In this document: positions 45,008-59,800 of the stretch, one piece after another
Position numbering within the stretch: the stretch's first letter is position 1
Layout of the letters: every line of letters begins with the position of its first letter
NCBI RefSeq assembly: GCF_019393635.1
Contig: NC_057862.1
Coordinates: 679,194,814 to 679,258,813, forward strand
DNA length: 64,000 nt
From: Dromiciops gliroides
Taxonomy: Eukaryota; Chordata; Mammalia; Microbiotheria; Microbiotheriidae
Direction: 5' to 3'
Made by a program: the position numbers and the translations under genes
The notes under the pieces: generated by a model
Seen by the model: only the letters and a program-made list of their open reading frames with translations
Database searches by the model: none
What the model was told of the DNA's origin: nothing

Positions 45008-45305
45008 TTGTTGTTGTTTGTTCTTCATTCTTGAAGAGGATCATGACATCATGACTTGCAGTGAATTGGATTTGAGTGAGGGCTGTGCAAGGTCATCAAT
45101 CTCACTCTCTCCTCCAGAGCCATGTGGGCCCAGTGGCAAGATATATATCAAGATGACTGGAGAGGACCCTGGATGTTTTTTAAGGCAATTGGGGTTAAGT
45201 GACTTGCCCAGGTCACATATCTAGTAAATATCTGAGGTAAGATTTGAACTCACATCCTTCCAACTTCAGGGCCAGTGCTCTATCCACTGTGCCACCTAGC
45301 TGCCC
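45008..45305 (-). repeat. Composite CORE-SINE with a roughly 170-bp distinct tail
   Basis: The tail tgtttgttcttcattcttg... ccagtggcaagatatatatc joins a WSINE-like head. The same complete structure occurs on the + strand at 60798-61108, so this is one family rather than a chance junction. Confidence 0.8.
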
Positions 45306-45394
45306 TGAGGGTAACATCATTGTGGGAGAGAAGGGATCTTCAAGAAAGCTTCATGATATATTTAGGCTTCAGGATGGAGAACTTTTCGTGATAA

Positions 45395-45590
45395 CAAGAG
45401 CTAACCAACATGGGAGTGGGTTACCTGAGGAGGGAAGGGTCAGCCTCTTTAAGCCAAGCCTTTAATTGAAGACTGAATGGCCACTTGTCAGAGATGGTTT
45501 TGTGATAGAGATTCTAGTCCTAGTGCACATTGTCTTGTATATCCTTTGAGGTTCTGTCCAGCTCTGGAATTTTATAACTAATTCTGGGAG
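45395..45590 (+). mobile_element. CR1/L3 LINE 3' end
   Basis: Has gaagactgaatggccacttgtc and ttctgtccagctctggaat. Confidence 0.65.
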
Positions 45591-45635
45591 TGTATCTTGT
45601 TAGTGATTAGATGGTGTGTATTTTAAAATTCTAAA

Positions 45636-46365
45636 TGTGGGTTCTAATCTGTCCCTCCAGTTTTGGGGGGAAACTGGCCAAAATCACTGATAAATGAGTT
45701 TAGGCCTTTTAAGGGTTTATTAAAAGATATAAGACAGTGGGGGCAGCTAGGTGGTGCAGTGGATGGAGCACTGGCCTTGGATTCAGGAGGACCTGAGTTC
45801 AAATTTGGCCTCAGATGCTTGACACTTACTAGCTGTGTGACCCTGGGCAAGTCACTTAACCCTCATTGCCCTGCAAAAAACCCCAAAACAAAACAAAACA
45901 AAAGATATAAGATAGTAAAGAGAGAGAAAGATTAAGAACAGATTTCTTATAGCATGGAAATCCTAGCCTTCCTAAACCTCCCACTTGAAATCCTGCCACC
46001 AACCCGATGCCTCAAAACCCAAAGAGGAATAAGTCCCCCACCGGTGTCAACTTCCTCTTTCATGTTCTCCTTCCAGAAATGGGAGGTTCTTCAAGCTGAT
46101 TGGCTAGCATCATTCAAATTCATTGGTTCACTGGACTTGAAGGTGGTCTCAAGTTAAGTTCAAAGTTTTTAGCTTCTGAGAACAATACCCTCTTAAGGGC
46201 CAGCCAGATGTGCTTACAATCTAGTTAACTGGGAGTAGGCTAATCAGCAAGGTCAATAACTCTCACTTAATTCAATCAGTTTAGATTAATCTCCAGGTGG
46301 GTCTTTGAGTATCTGATAAATCTCCTTATCTACCACATTCCATTATCTTGACACATACAATGGAC
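45636..46365 (-). mobile_element. Probable solo LTR with a SINE inside
   Basis: On the minus strand it has an AATAAA signal (about 45718) and a possible TG start and CA end; it carries a CORE-SINE at 45739-45892. The outer limits and target duplication are uncertain. A fossil. Confidence 0.5.
45739..45892 (+). repeat. CORE-SINE (WSINE type)
   Basis: Complete, flanked by aaaagatataagacagt / aaaagatataagatagt. Confidence 0.93.
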
Positions 46366-47129
46366 AAGTCTAAAATCTAGAGTGTTGTCTTTCCAGGGCA
46401 AGAGACATGGGAAATCCAAGCCAATTCGATTCTTCCATTCAAGAAGAGACTTGAATTAGGGGGGATATAAAAGAATTCTTAGAGTTGAATGGGTTAATTA
46501 AATCTAACACCCTCTCTGAAAACTCTCTGGGAAAACATCCTCTGAGAAAAAGACCTTGTGAGGTAGTTTGAGGATGCTCAATTTATAGGTGAGGCAATTG
46601 AAAATCAGAGAGGTTCAGTGATTTTCCTATGGCTAGTAAAAAATCTGGGGTAGCATTTAAAGTGGGACTTTTAATTCCAAATCCAACAGTTGTTTTATCT
46701 ACTACACTACATCTCCTCTTAAGATACTGTATATACCTCTTTTTATCCCCGTGAAAAAGTAATGGAATTTGGCAGATGCCCAGGTGTCTCAGGTGATTGA
46801 TTTAGTATTGTTTGAGAAACTAAGTACCTACTTGGGATGATTAGATCTAGACCACACCTGGCCTGCCCTGAGTGGCATATACTGCTGATGTCAGCAGGGG
46901 GACCAATCTTGGCCATATAACTTGAAGGACCTCCCTTTTGGGGGAGGGAGAGAAAAGGTAAAAAAGAGAATGCTGAGACTGGGAGCTCTTTTTCCTGTTG
47001 GTGAGCCAGGAACTTTTGCTCTCCCCAGAGAACATACTAAAGCAGGGTAGCTACACAGCAATAGTGAACTAAAGGAAAGAAGGGATGCTACCAGCTACTC
47101 AACACTGAATAGAATCATGAGTAGTTATT

Positions 47130-47530
47130 TCTTCCAGGTCAATAAGAAAGGAGATTAACAGCCTCTTTTCCACAAACAAATCAGGTTTTATTAATGGGAA
47201 TAAAATATATAACAAAGGTGAAGTTAATAAAGCCAGTGACAAGAGAATAGGAGAAGAGAAAAATGGATAAGCTACCTGGCTCTAGCAAAGACTAACTCAA
47301 TCCCCAAACTTGCTTTCAGTTCAGCTAATTTGAAGAGCTGGCCTCCTTTCTATTAACTCACCACCTGGGGTCTATAGTTTCTATGGAAGTCAGCTGTGCA
47401 GCCTCAATAAACCCTGGTATTTGTTGTTAAATTGAAAGAGGCTTCCTAATCTTTTTCTTGTCAATTTGGGAGAAGCAGTTGAGGGATATTTTTTAAACAG
47501 CCCTTACAGACTGGCTTAGGCAGCTAACAG
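47130..47530 (-). mobile_element. Probable LTR relic related to 61360-62110
   Basis: Shares aacagcctcttt, then tttattaatggg (an AATAAA signal on the minus strand), with the LTR at 61.4 kb in the same order. Limits unclear. A fossil. Confidence 0.45.
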
Positions 47531-48240
47531 CCTATAACCCCACAGACAGCTAGCCAACTAGCTAGCTAAAATCTTACAGAGATTGGCTTAGTGGGGAAGA
47601 CAAAGTTACAGATTAGAAAGCCAGTTATAATTTCTCAGATCAAACAGTTATACTAAATTTTACAATATTATATATATATGTATATGCACATATACACACA
47701 TGTATGTATGTATATGTGTATATATCTATATAAATATATATCTATAAATAAAATTTAGTATAGTGACAAAAACAGCAAACATAGAGAAGCTAAGACAATC
47801 ACTTCAATTCCTGGCTCCCCTCTCTCCCCAGCCCCATCTCCTGATTTCTATCCCTCCTCATTTTTATTATGGGAACAGTTATGCCCAAAGCCCATTTATA
47901 AAGGAGGAAAGTTAATATGAATTCTTGGTGATAATGATCAAAGGACAAAGTGGAATTCTAAGATCACCGCAATCACTCACATTAGCTCAAGCAGTCTTTC
48001 AGCTAGCTCAAGCTGACTGGCAGATGTGTTAGTAGGCTAGCCCTTGGAAATCACTCTGGGGCCATCCAGTAGCCAGTTCCTTTCACCATCTTTGTATCTA
48101 AGAAGCAGATACACCAAAAAGTGGGAGAGTCAGCCAAAAATCTCATCTAGTCTATAGAGCAGGATTGGATCATGACCTTGGATAGCTACCTTTAAGTTGG
48201 TCCCCAAGACTACTCCAGCTATTCACTTCCTGGATCCCTT
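47531..48240. other. Unassigned stretch with an AT-rich (TA/TG)n run
   Basis: Simple repeat at about 47665-47750; the rest may belong to the decayed LTR before it. No gene seen. Confidence 0.4.
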
Positions 48241-48445
48241 AATGCTGTGTTTTCCTTCTGGGATTCTCTCCCATTTACCCGGTATGTATCTAGTTTTATT
48301 TGGTTATCTGCATTGTCTCTCTGGTTAGACTGTGAGCTCCTTGAGGGCAGGGACTATTCTGTGTTTTTTTTTTTCTTGCCTTTCTTTGTCTTCCTGGGGT
48401 TTAGCACAATTAGCCAGGCACTTAATAAATACTTGTTGACTTAAC
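48240..48445 (-). mobile_element. L2 LINE 3' end
   Basis: Has gactgtgagctccttgagggc and caggcacttaataaatact. Confidence 0.7.
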
Positions 48446-48623
48446 TTTTTGATGTCTAAGATCCAGAAAACACAGCAGAAAATAGTAAGGACATCATAGT
48501 GGGAAGCTGCTTCAGCAAGGGTAACAAGGTAGCCAATCAACAAACATTTATTAAGTGGCTACTAAATAAGACATTGTGCTGATGGGGGGTGGGAGGAGAT
48601 GGGATACAAAAGGGAAGAAAATG

Positions 48624-48764
48624 GGGGCAGCTAGGTGGCGCAGTGGATAAAGCACCAGCCCTGGATTCAGGAAGACCTGAGTTCAAATCTGGCCTCAGAC
48701 ACTTGATACTTACTAGCTGTGTGACCCTGGGCAAGTCACTTAACCCTCATTGCCCCGCAAAAAA
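48624..48764 (+). repeat. CORE-SINE (WSINE type)
   Basis: Complete, flanked by gaagaaaatgg duplications. Confidence 0.92.
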
Positions 48765-49019
48765 ATGAAGAAAATGGTCCTATCTTGACAGAACATATAA
48801 TTCAGGTTATGCACAAATCCACAAAATATCAGAGGGGAGGGGGAGAGTCAAGTGAGGCAGTTAACTGTCAAATGAGAGAGACAGTGTGTCACAGTGAATA
48901 GATCTGGAGGCTTGAGACCTCGATTCTAAACTCTGAGCCACAAACTTGCTGTGTGACGTTGGGCAAGTTGCTACCCCTGGGTGTCAGTTTCCTCCTCTGT
49001 AAGGAAAGTTAGTGGAGAT

Positions 49020-49280
49020 GATTTTGCTCTTTAGATATTCCACCCCTCCAACCTGGATGCACTCACATTGCACTTTTTGACTTCACCCTCTCCCCCTTCC
49101 CAACTGGGTACCTTAATCCCCTTCCTCCCCCTTTTAGATTTCTTTTGTGTATTCTCTTTCCCTATTATGTTGTAAGCTCTTCGAAGGTGGGGGATTTCTT
49201 TTTCAGAAGTATTTGCACCACCAGGTTTAGTACAGTGACCGGCACATCGTAGTTGCTTAATAAATGTTTACTGACTCTTT
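49020..49280 (-). mobile_element. L2 LINE 3' end
   Basis: Has ttgtaagctcttcgaaggtg and ttgcttaataaatgtttact. Confidence 0.65.
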
Positions 49281-50990
49281 CAATTCCAAATCCTATTTTC
49301 TTCTGTCTTGTGAGGTTACAAGGGTTTAGGAGAACTTGACGCACTGGGAGCCTTCATTAACCAGAACCTATGAGTTGAGTGTGCAAAGCATCTTGCAAAC
49401 CTTAGTGAGTCCTACAAATGTGTTCTGATTATTTTTGTCATTCTTGTCCTCATTTTATGTTCAGTGATGCTCAAATAGAGCTGATCCTGGGACAAGTCTT
49501 TATTTTACTAGTGCTATAAGGATAGGGACAAGGCCTATGATTGCTTTGGAAGAGAGAATTCCCACATAAGGCTGATGCAGGTCATCTGCTCCACAACTTA
49601 TAGGTATAGGGAATTGTCTGACCAGGATCACACAATCTTCCTCAATCTAAAGACCAATTCTCCATTCACTATATCATATTGTCTCTCTTCTATTGTTATG
49701 TGGTTACTGTTGGTTCATTTTTATAATAATAATAATAATTGTATATTATATACTGACATATGATAATATAATGTATACAATGCAGATTTCAAATTTCTTC
49801 ACACTGAAGTTAATCCTTCTATCTAAACACCCAAGGCAGTGTGTGTGGGTTCTTAAGATTCACACCCAGGGATGGGGCCTTTGTAGGTGGCAGGGGCACA
49901 TCTGAGGGTTCATGGTTTCCTTCTAAAGTGGTACTACCACTGTGTCCCTTGCAAACACTCACTCTTGGACCTGGATGATGCCTAATGATGTAAAAGTTCC
50001 GTGTCTGGTGAAACGGTGCACTCTTAGTGCCTCCTGATTCTATATCGATCTCTGTCTATATCTATATCTGTCTATTTTTCTCTCTACGTCTAAATCTATC
50101 TTTATGTCTACCTCTACCTCTATTCATATATCTGTATCTATATCCCTATCCTATATCTATACACATCATAGGCTCATTCTCACCCCCTCCCCACATACAT
50201 ACACATACATTATGCTCATCTTTTCCAATCCACAATCCACCCTTGACAGGCTCCTTCCCTCCTCACTGTGTCTGGATAATTGACCACCAGCATATGCATA
50301 ACCAGACTACCCCAAGTCAAAGGTGCTTGGGGGTGATGAGAATGTACAGGGACCACAGAAGACATTGTCACCTTGGATGCAATTGGCCCCGGAGGGGGAG
50401 GTGCATCCTCCAGAGAGTCTCATGGGAGCAGGCATGACCCGGGCCTCGAAAAGAATTTGCGGTGCAGGGATGATAGAGCAACAATGTGTCTCCCCCACCA
50501 TCCCTAGCAAACTCACTCACAGACTCAAGATTCTGAAGCTTTTAGGGGGCTCAGAGGCCATGTACCCCAACCATTCGTGTCATTTCCATGCCAGCACCCT
50601 GGGACAAGGCTTCATTTGCCCCTTTCTAGTTACATCTCTGAGCACATGCTTCTGGTGGGGAGGTCCTAAAAGCACCCTCTTCCCACACCTATGCAAATGA
50701 CCACATCTTCCTTCCCCACACTCCCTCCCTTTTATCCCATTGAACATCTGAAACCTCTGCAAAGGCTGGTTCTTAGGCGGTCAGCAGAAGTGGCTTGTTA
50801 ATCTTTCCTCTTGGTTAGATTTTCTTCCCCCTTTCATCAACTCCCTTCCACCCCATCTGAGATGGGCATGGCGGTGCCCTCCCTTTAGCCAACAACTCAT
50901 CCAGGTTCCTTGACTGCTTACAAGGCTCGGATGGCATGGGAGTCAAAGACACTGCTCCTTCTGGTTCAGTGGAGGGGCACCAGGTCTTGC
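49281..50990. other. Unassigned stretch with degenerate (ATCT)n
   Basis: Simple repeat at about 50038-50165. Frames of about 125-136 codons at 50027-50700 show no known domain, do not look spliced and are not called as genes. Confidence 0.4.
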
Positions 50991-51112
50991 CATCTGTCCT
51001 ACAGTTGAACTTTATTTATTCTCTCTCCCAATTAGAATGTGAGATCCTTGAGAAGTGGAATTGTGAAGTTCTCTTCTGTCTCCAGAGATTAACCCAGGGC
51101 TTGGCACATTTG

Positions 51113-51335
51113 TGATCATTGTTTTTTCAGTTGTGTATGACGCTACCCCATTTGGGTGTTCTGGTAAAGATACTGGTTGGCCATTCCCTTCGCTAGCTTA
51201 TTTGAGAGATGAGAAAATGGAGGCAAATGGGGTTAAGTGACTTGCCCAGGGTCACACAGCTAAAAAGTGTCCCAGGTTGGATTTGAACTCAGGAAGAGGA
51301 GTCTATCTACTTCACTGCCTAGCTGCATTTAACAA
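51113..51335 (-). repeat. MAR1-type CORE-SINE
   Basis: Has gatcattgttttttcagttgtg and gatgagaaaatggaggcaaa landmarks. Confidence 0.82.
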
Positions 51336-51629
51336 TGCTTTTTAAAAAAAATTCATTCATCCAATTCCTCCCACCAAAACTCCCTTTAATGTCTAAGAGG
51401 TCATAAGATTATTGATGCAGAGCTGAAAGGGACTTCAGAGACCATCTAGCCCGATCCTTTCATTTTACAGAGGAGGAAACTGAGGTCCAGGGAAGTGACT
51501 TGCCCAAGGTCATACAGGTAATTAAATAATAGATTCAAAGTTCAAACCTAGATCCTTCTATTTCAAATCCAGCCCCTCACGGCTACTATAGCTCAGTGAC
51601 TCAGATTGTTTTGGATGATAATACATATT

Positions 51630-51976
51630 TGTTACAGGATGTTTGTCTTTTGTTTCCTTTTTTAAAAAGTGGGCTGGGGGGGGGGGCAGGGAGAGAATCT
51701 AGGTTCCTTATAATGCATGTCTCCATACATTGATCATGAGCTAAGCACGCACCCTGGGTGAAACAGGATTGGATGTTAGATTGTGAGCTCACCCTAGTGT
51801 GCGTGGGGATTTCTCCTCCCCCCCAACATTCCTATAAAAGCTCAAGTCATGTATTAGCTATTGTGACTCAGTTATTGAGTTTGCCCATTCTTGCAAGAAT
51901 GTAATAAATCTGTCTCTGCTTGACTTGGTGGTCTCCTCGAGTTATTTGGGTCAACTGAGGCAGTTTGCCCCAAACA
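51630..51976 (+). mobile_element. Probable solo LTR
   Basis: TATA box cctataaaag at 51831 and AATAAA at 51903, about 70 bases apart, with a U5-like end finishing in CA. The left end is uncertain and no duplication was identified. A fossil. Confidence 0.6.
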
Positions 51977-52219
51977 CTTCCTCCCTCCCTCCCTCCCTTC
52001 CTTCCTTCCTTCCTTGTCTGGATCCAAGATTTCATCAGTGTTGGATATACCAAGGAAGGAAATCAAATGCAGGTGGGCAATCCTCCATAGGTTATGGTCC
52101 CAGAGAGCTGCCTGGGACACTGAGAGGTGATGACATGTCCAAGATGACTCAGATAATTTGAGTAAAAATCAGGACTTGAACCCAGGTCTTCCTAATTTGG
52201 ACCCACGACCTCCACATTG

Positions 52220-52468
52220 GTGGTGCCATAGTGCACAGAACACCAGGCCTGGAGTCAGGAAGACCTGAGTTCAAATCTGTCCTTGGTCACTTAATAGCTG
52301 TGTGACCCTGGGCAAGTCACTATCTTCTGTGTGCCTCAGTTTCCTCATCTGTAAAAGGAGCTAGAGCAGGAAATGGCAAACCGCTCCAGCATCTTTGCCA
52401 AGAAACCCCAAAATGTGGTCAGGAAGAGTCAGGCAGAACCGAAAAATGACTGTGTAACAATAACCTCT
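52220..52468 (+). repeat. MAR1-type CORE-SINE
   Basis: Complete, ending aaaaatgactgtgtaacaa. Confidence 0.87.
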
Positions 52469-52927
52469 TACTAATTTGGAGGACAGTTCTCCTACCATAC
52501 CTTTTCATAAATGTGCCAAGTCATCCCCTTCCCATCCTGCATGCTTAGCAATTTACAAACTGCTATGGCCAAAAAATAAATAAAAAATAAATAAATAAAA
52601 CAAAGTTGCTCACAGAACTAGATGGGAACCCAGGGTCACTTCCACTGCCAGGGGTGGTTGTGGGGGGCAGATGGGGTGACCACCTGACTATGGAAAGTTC
52701 CCTTTGGGGGTGGGGGAAAGCTTGAATGAGGGGTGGTGGTCCTGACTTCTGGAATTATCTCTGTCCCTTGATGAGGCTCAGGCTGCAGCCAGGCCTAGTG
52801 GGTTTATCTCCCTTACTTGTTAGGTGTGTCTGTCCTTTAGTTTAGTTTTTTGTTGTTGTTGTTTGTTTTGTTTTTTGGTGGGGCAATGAGGGTTAAGTGA
52901 CTTGCCCAGGGTCACACAGCTAGTAAG

Positions 52928-53902
<975 letters not shown>

Positions 53903-54518
53903 TAAGTGTTAAGTGACTAAGGCTGGATTTGAACTCAGGTCCTCCTCAATCCAGGGCCAGTGCTTTATCCACTGTAGCACCTAGCTGCCCCCCTTTAGTT
54001 TAGTTTTTCAAGGAGAGTTACCCCAGACCCATATCATTAGTATCTGCTAAGTCATCATCACCCATTGCTAGGATGTCCCACATCCTTCCTACTCAGAGGC
54101 TTTCTGAGCCGACCCATTTATTATCCCTGTAGCTGGTCTGGCTCGGGCCTCCTGCTCGCAATCACATGTTTCCTTGGGGGTCTTATCTCAGCTGTCTGGA
54201 CTCTAGCCTTGAGCCTGAAGCCCGGAGAGGAGGGATAACTGAAATGGTCCAGCTTCTCACCCCACTTCCAGCTGAAGTATTTAAATACCTCTTAGGAGAG
54301 AGGAAAAAAGAGTGACATTAATGCCCATGTCCTGCAGTCCTCGGCTGCTTCTCAGGTGCTGTCCCCATGGCTTTGGAGTTCCACTCAGGGTGCTGACTGG
54401 GTCATGGGGCACTTTCCCCAGCTGCCCTTCTCTCTCCCTGGGTCCTCTTTCTGGGAACCAAAGTTTCTTTTCTAGAATTTGTTCAAAGTCCTCAAGATTC
54501 ACTGGTCAAAAGAGAAAC

Positions 54519-54658
54519 TTTTTTTTTTTTTGGTGAGGCAATTGGGGTTAAGTGACTTGCCCAGGGTCACACAGCTAGTAAGTGTTAAGTGTCTGAGGCT
54601 GGATTAGAATTCAGGTCCTCCTGAATCCAGGGCCAGTGCTCTATCCAAAAGGCAAACT
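54519..54658 (-). repeat. CORE-SINE, 5'-truncated, next to the L1
   Basis: The element stops at ctctatcc. It is flanked by aaaagagaaacttt (54511) and aaaaggcaaacttt (54646), its target duplication. Confidence 0.88.
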
Positions 54659-54805
54659 TTTTTTTTCTGATAAAAGTATTTTATTTTTTTCCAGTTACAT
54701 GTAAAGACAGTTCTCAACATTTGTTTATACAAGCTTTCCAATTTCAGATTTTCCTCCCTCCTTCCCCTCCCTCTCCCCCTCTAGACAGCAGGTAATCTGA
54801 TATAG

Positions 54806-54806
54806 G

Positions 54807-54885
<79 letters not shown>
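54806..54885. repeat. (AT)n microsatellite in the L1 3' region
   Basis: About 39 TA units. It grew from a short ttatatat also present in the L1 copy at 18.2 kb. Confidence 0.97.
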
Positions 54886-54892
<7 letters not shown>

Positions 54893-56675
54893 AAACATAT
54901 TTCTGCATTAGTCATGTTATAAGAGAAGAATCAGAGCAATGAGGAAAAACCTCAACATAGAAAAACAACAGCACCAAAAACAAAAAGAGATAGTATGATT
55001 CAATCAGCATCTATACTCCACAGTTCTTTTTTTTTCTGGATTTGGTGATTCCCTTCCATCATGAGTCCCCTGGAACTCTCCTGTACCATTGCATTGGTGA
55101 GAAGAATCTAGTCCATCACAGTTGATCAACACACAATGTTGATGATACTGTGTACAATGCTCTTCTGGTTCTGCTCATCTCACTCATCATCAGTTCATGC
55201 AAGTCCTTCCAGGTTTCTCTGAACTCCTCGTGCTCATTGTTTCTTACAGCACAATAGAATTCCATTACATCCATACACCACAACTTGTTTAGCCATTCCC
55301 TAATTGATGGGCAACCCCTCAATTTCCAATTCCTTGCCACCACAAAAAGAGCAGCTATAAATATTTTTGTACATGTGGGTCCTTTTCCCTTTTTTATGAT
55401 CTCTTTGGGAAAAAGACCTAAGAGTGGTATTGCTGGGTGAAAGGGTATGCACAGCTTTATTGCCCTTTGGGCATAATTCCAGATTGCTTTCCAGAATGGT
55501 TGGATCAGTTCACAGCTCCACCAACAATGCATTAGTGTTCCAATTTTCCCACAGCTTCTCCAACATTTATTATTTTCCTTTTTTGTCATATTAGCCAATC
55601 TGATAGGTGTCAGGTGGTACCTCAGAGTTGTTTTAATTTGCATCTTTCTAATCAATAGTGATTTAGAGCATTTTTTTCATATGGGAATAAATAGCTTTGG
55701 TTTCTTCATCAGAAAACTGCCTGTTCATATCCTTTGACCATTTCTCAATTGGGGAATGACTTGGATTCATACAAATTTGATTTAGTTCCCTATATATTTT
55801 AGAAATGAGACCTTTATCAGAAGTACTGGCCATAAAAATTGTTTCCCAGCTTTCTGCATCCCTTCTAATTTTGGATGCATTGCTTCTGTTTGTACAAAAC
55901 CTTTTTAATTTAATGTAATAAAAATCATCCATTTTCCATTTCATAATATTCTCTATCTCTTGTTTGGTCATAAACTATTCTCCTTTCCAAATATATGAAA
56001 GGTAGACTATTCCTTCCTCTCCTAATTTACCTATAGTATCACCTCTTATGTCTAAATCATGTACCTATTTTGACCATATTTTAGTATAAGGTGTAAGATG
56101 TTGGTCTATGCCTAATTTCTGCCATACTATCTTCCAGTTTTCCCAGCAGTTTTTCTCAAATGAGTTCCTATCCCAGAAGCTGGAGTCTTTGGGTTTATCA
56201 AACACTACATTATTAATGTCATTTACTACTGTGTCTCCTGTGCCTAGCCTATTCCATTGATCCTCCACTCTATTTCTTAGCCAGTACCAAATAGTTTTGA
56301 TGACTGCTGCTTTATAGTAAAGCTCCAGATTTGGTACAGCTAACCCACCTTCCTGTCCATTTTTTTCATTATTTCCCTTGATATTCTTGACTTTTTGTTT
56401 TTCCAGAGGAATTTTGTTATTATTTTTTCTAGCTCTATAAAATAATTTTTAGGTAGTCTGATTGATATGGCACTGAATAAGTAAATTAATTTAGGCAGTA
56501 TTGTCATTTTTACTATATTAGCTCTGCCTATCCATGAGCAATTGATATCTTTCCAATTATTTAGATCTGATTTGATTTGCATGAAAAGTGTTTGGTAATT
56601 GTGTTCATATAGTTCCTGGGTTTGTCTTGGCAAGTAGACTCCCAGGTATTTTATATTACCTACCGTTACTTTATT

Positions 56676-56843
56676 ATTTTTTTGTTTTGTTTTATTTTGT
56701 TTTGTTGCCGGGCAATGAGGGTTAAGTGACTTGCCCAGGGTCACACAGCTAGTAAGTGTCAAGTGTCTGAGGCCATACTTGAACTCAGGGCCTTCTGAAT
56801 CCAGGGCCGGTGCCTTATCCACTGTTGCCACCTAGCTGCCCCC
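56676..56843 (-). repeat. CORE-SINE (WSINE type) in L1
   Basis: Complete, flanked by ctaccgttacttta duplications. Confidence 0.93.
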
Positions 56844-59800
56844 TACCGTTACTTTAAATGGAATTTCTCTTTCTATCTCTTGCTGCTGGACTTTATTGTT
56901 CATGTATAGAAATGCTGATGATTTATGTGGACTTATTTTATATCCTGCTACTTTGCTAAAGTTGTTAATTGTTTCGAGTAATTTTTGAGTTGATTCTCTA
57001 GGATTCTCTAATTATACCATCATATCATCTACAAAGAGTGATAGTTTTGTTTCCTCCTTGCCTATTCTAATTCCTTTAATTCTTTTTTCTTCTCTGATTG
57101 CTAATGCTAACATTTCTAGTACAATATTGAATAATAGAGGTGATAGTGGACATCCCTGTTTCACCCCTGATCTTATTGGGAAGGCCTCTAACTTATCTCG
57201 ATTACATGTAATGCTTGCTGATGGTTTTAGGTAGATATTGCTTATTATTTTAAGGAAAGCTCCACCTATTCCTAAGCTCTCTAGTGTTTTAATTAGGAAT
57301 GGGTGCTATATTTTGTCAAAAGCTTTCTCTGCATCTATTGATATAATCATATCATTTTGCTTAGTTTTCTTATTGATGTGGTTGACTATGTTAATAGTTT
57401 TCCTAATGTTGAACCAGCCCTGCATTCCTGGTCTAAATCCTACCTGGTCATAATGTGTTATCCTGGGGATCACTTGCTGTAATCTCCTTCCTAATATCTT
57501 ATTTAAGATTTTAGCATCAATGTTTATTAGGGAAATTGGTCTATAATTTTATGTTTTGGCTCTGCCTGATTTTGGTATCCCTATCATATTTGTGCATAAA
57601 ACAAATTTGGTAGAACTCCCTCTCCACCTATTTTTCCAAATACTTTGTATAATATTGGAATTAATTGTTCTTTAAATGTTTGGTAGAATTCACCTATAAA
57701 CCCATCTGGCCCTGGGGATTTTTTCTTAGGGAGTTCATTAATGGATGGTTCAATTTCTTTTTCTAATATGGGCTTATTTAAAGATTTTATTTCCTCTTCA
57801 GTTAACCTGGGCATTTTGTATTTTTGTAAATATTTATCCATTTCATTTAGATTGTCAAATTTATTGGCATACAGTTGGGCAAAATAATTCCTAATTATTG
57901 ATTTAATTTCCACTTCATTGGTGGTAACATCACCCCTTTCATTTTTGATACTGGTAATTTGGCTTTCTTCTTTCTTTTTTAAATCAAATTAACCAATATT
58001 TTATCTATTTTATTTTTTTAATAAAACCAGCTCTTAGTTTTATTGATTAATTATATAGTTTTCTTGCTTTCAATTTTATGAATTTCTCCTTTAATTTTCA
58101 GGATTACTAGTTTAGTATCTAATTGGGGATTTCTAATTTGTTCTTTTTCTAGCTTTTTAAGTTGCATGCCCAATTCATTGATCTCCTCTTTCTCTTTTTT
58201 TATTCATGTAAGCAGTTAGAGCTATAAATTTTCCCCTAAGCACTGCTTTGGCTGCATCCCATAGATTTTGGTATGTTGTCTCATTATTGTCATTCTCTTG
58301 GATATAGTTATTGATTGTTTCTATGATTTGTTGTTTGACCCATTCATTCTTTAGAATAAAATTATTTAGTTTCCAATTGATTTTCAGTCTACTTTTTCAT
58401 GGCTCTTTCTTACATGTAATCTTTATTGCATCATGATCTGAGAAGGATGCATTTACTATTTCTGCCTTTCTACATTTGACTATGATGTTTTTGTGCCCTA
58501 ATACATGTTCAATTTTTGAAAATGTGCCATGTACTGCTGAGAAAAAGGTATATTCCTTTCTATCCCCATTCAATTTTCTCCAGACATCTATCATGTCTAA
58601 CTTTTCTAGTATTCTATTCACCTCCTTCACTTCTTTCTTATTTATTTTTCATCTGGATTTATCTAATTCCGAGAGGGGAAGATTCAGATCCCCCACTAGT
58701 ATAGTATTACTGTCGAATTCCTCTTGTAACTCATTTAACTTCTCCTCTAAGAATTTGGATGCTATACTACTTGGCACATACATATTTAATATTGATATTG
58801 CTTCATTATCTATAGTACTTTTTAGCAAGATGTAGTTTCCTTCCTTATCTCTTTTAATGAGATCTATTTTTGCCTGTGCTTTGTCTGAGATAAGGATTCC
58901 TACCCCTGCTGTTTTTACTTTAGCTGAAGCACAATATATTCTGCTCTAGCCTTTTGCCTTTACTCTGTGTGTATCTATCTGCTTCAAATGTGTTTCTTGT
59001 AAACAGCATATTGTAGGATTCTGGTTTTTAATCCACTCTGCAATTTGCTTCTGTTTTATAGCAGAGTTCATCCCATTCACATTCACAGTTATTATTACTG
59101 TCTATTCCCCTCCATTCTATTGACCCCCTTTGTACTTTCCCCCTTCTTTCATCCTATTCCTCCTCACCAACGTTTTGCTTCTTACCCCTGCCTCCCCCAA
59201 TCTGCCCTCCCTTCTATCAGTGTCCCCTCCCCCTTTTACTTCCCTAAAGAATAAGCTAAGTTTCTTTATCCAAATGAAAGTATATGTTATTCCCTCTTTG
59301 AATCAAATCTAATGAGAGTAAGGTTGAAACAATGTTCACCCCTCCCTTCTTTTCCTCTATTGTAATAGGTTTTTTTCAACTCTTCATATGATGTAATTCA
59401 CCCCATTCCACCTCCTCTTTCCTCTTCTCCCTATAAACTCCATTTTAACCCCTTAATTTCCTTTATGTAATCATATCAAAGACAATTTATATTTATACCC
59501 TCTGTGTATAATCCTTCTATCTGCCCGAATACATATGCAGTCCTCAAGAGTTATAAGTATTATCTTCCCGTGTAAGGATGTAAACCCCCCCAACCCCGTT
59601 TACCTTTTTAAACTTCTCTTGAGTCTTGTATGTTAAGATCGAATTTTCTATTCAGTTCTGGTCTTTTCATCAAGAAGCCTTGAAAGTCCCCAGTGCCATT
59701 GAATGTCCATCTTTTCCCCTGAAAGAGAATGCTCAGTTTTACTGGGTAATAGATTCTTGGCTGCAGTCCAAGCTCCTTTTCCTTCTGGAATATCATATTC

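Noticed and set aside
50027-50700. Two overlapping frames of 125-136 codons
   Set aside because: The first starts in a degenerate ATCT repeat and neither shows a known domain or splice pattern.
55116-55655. A 179-codon minus-strand frame with clear protein-like sequence
   Set aside because: It is the C-terminal part of L1 ORF2, not a host gene.
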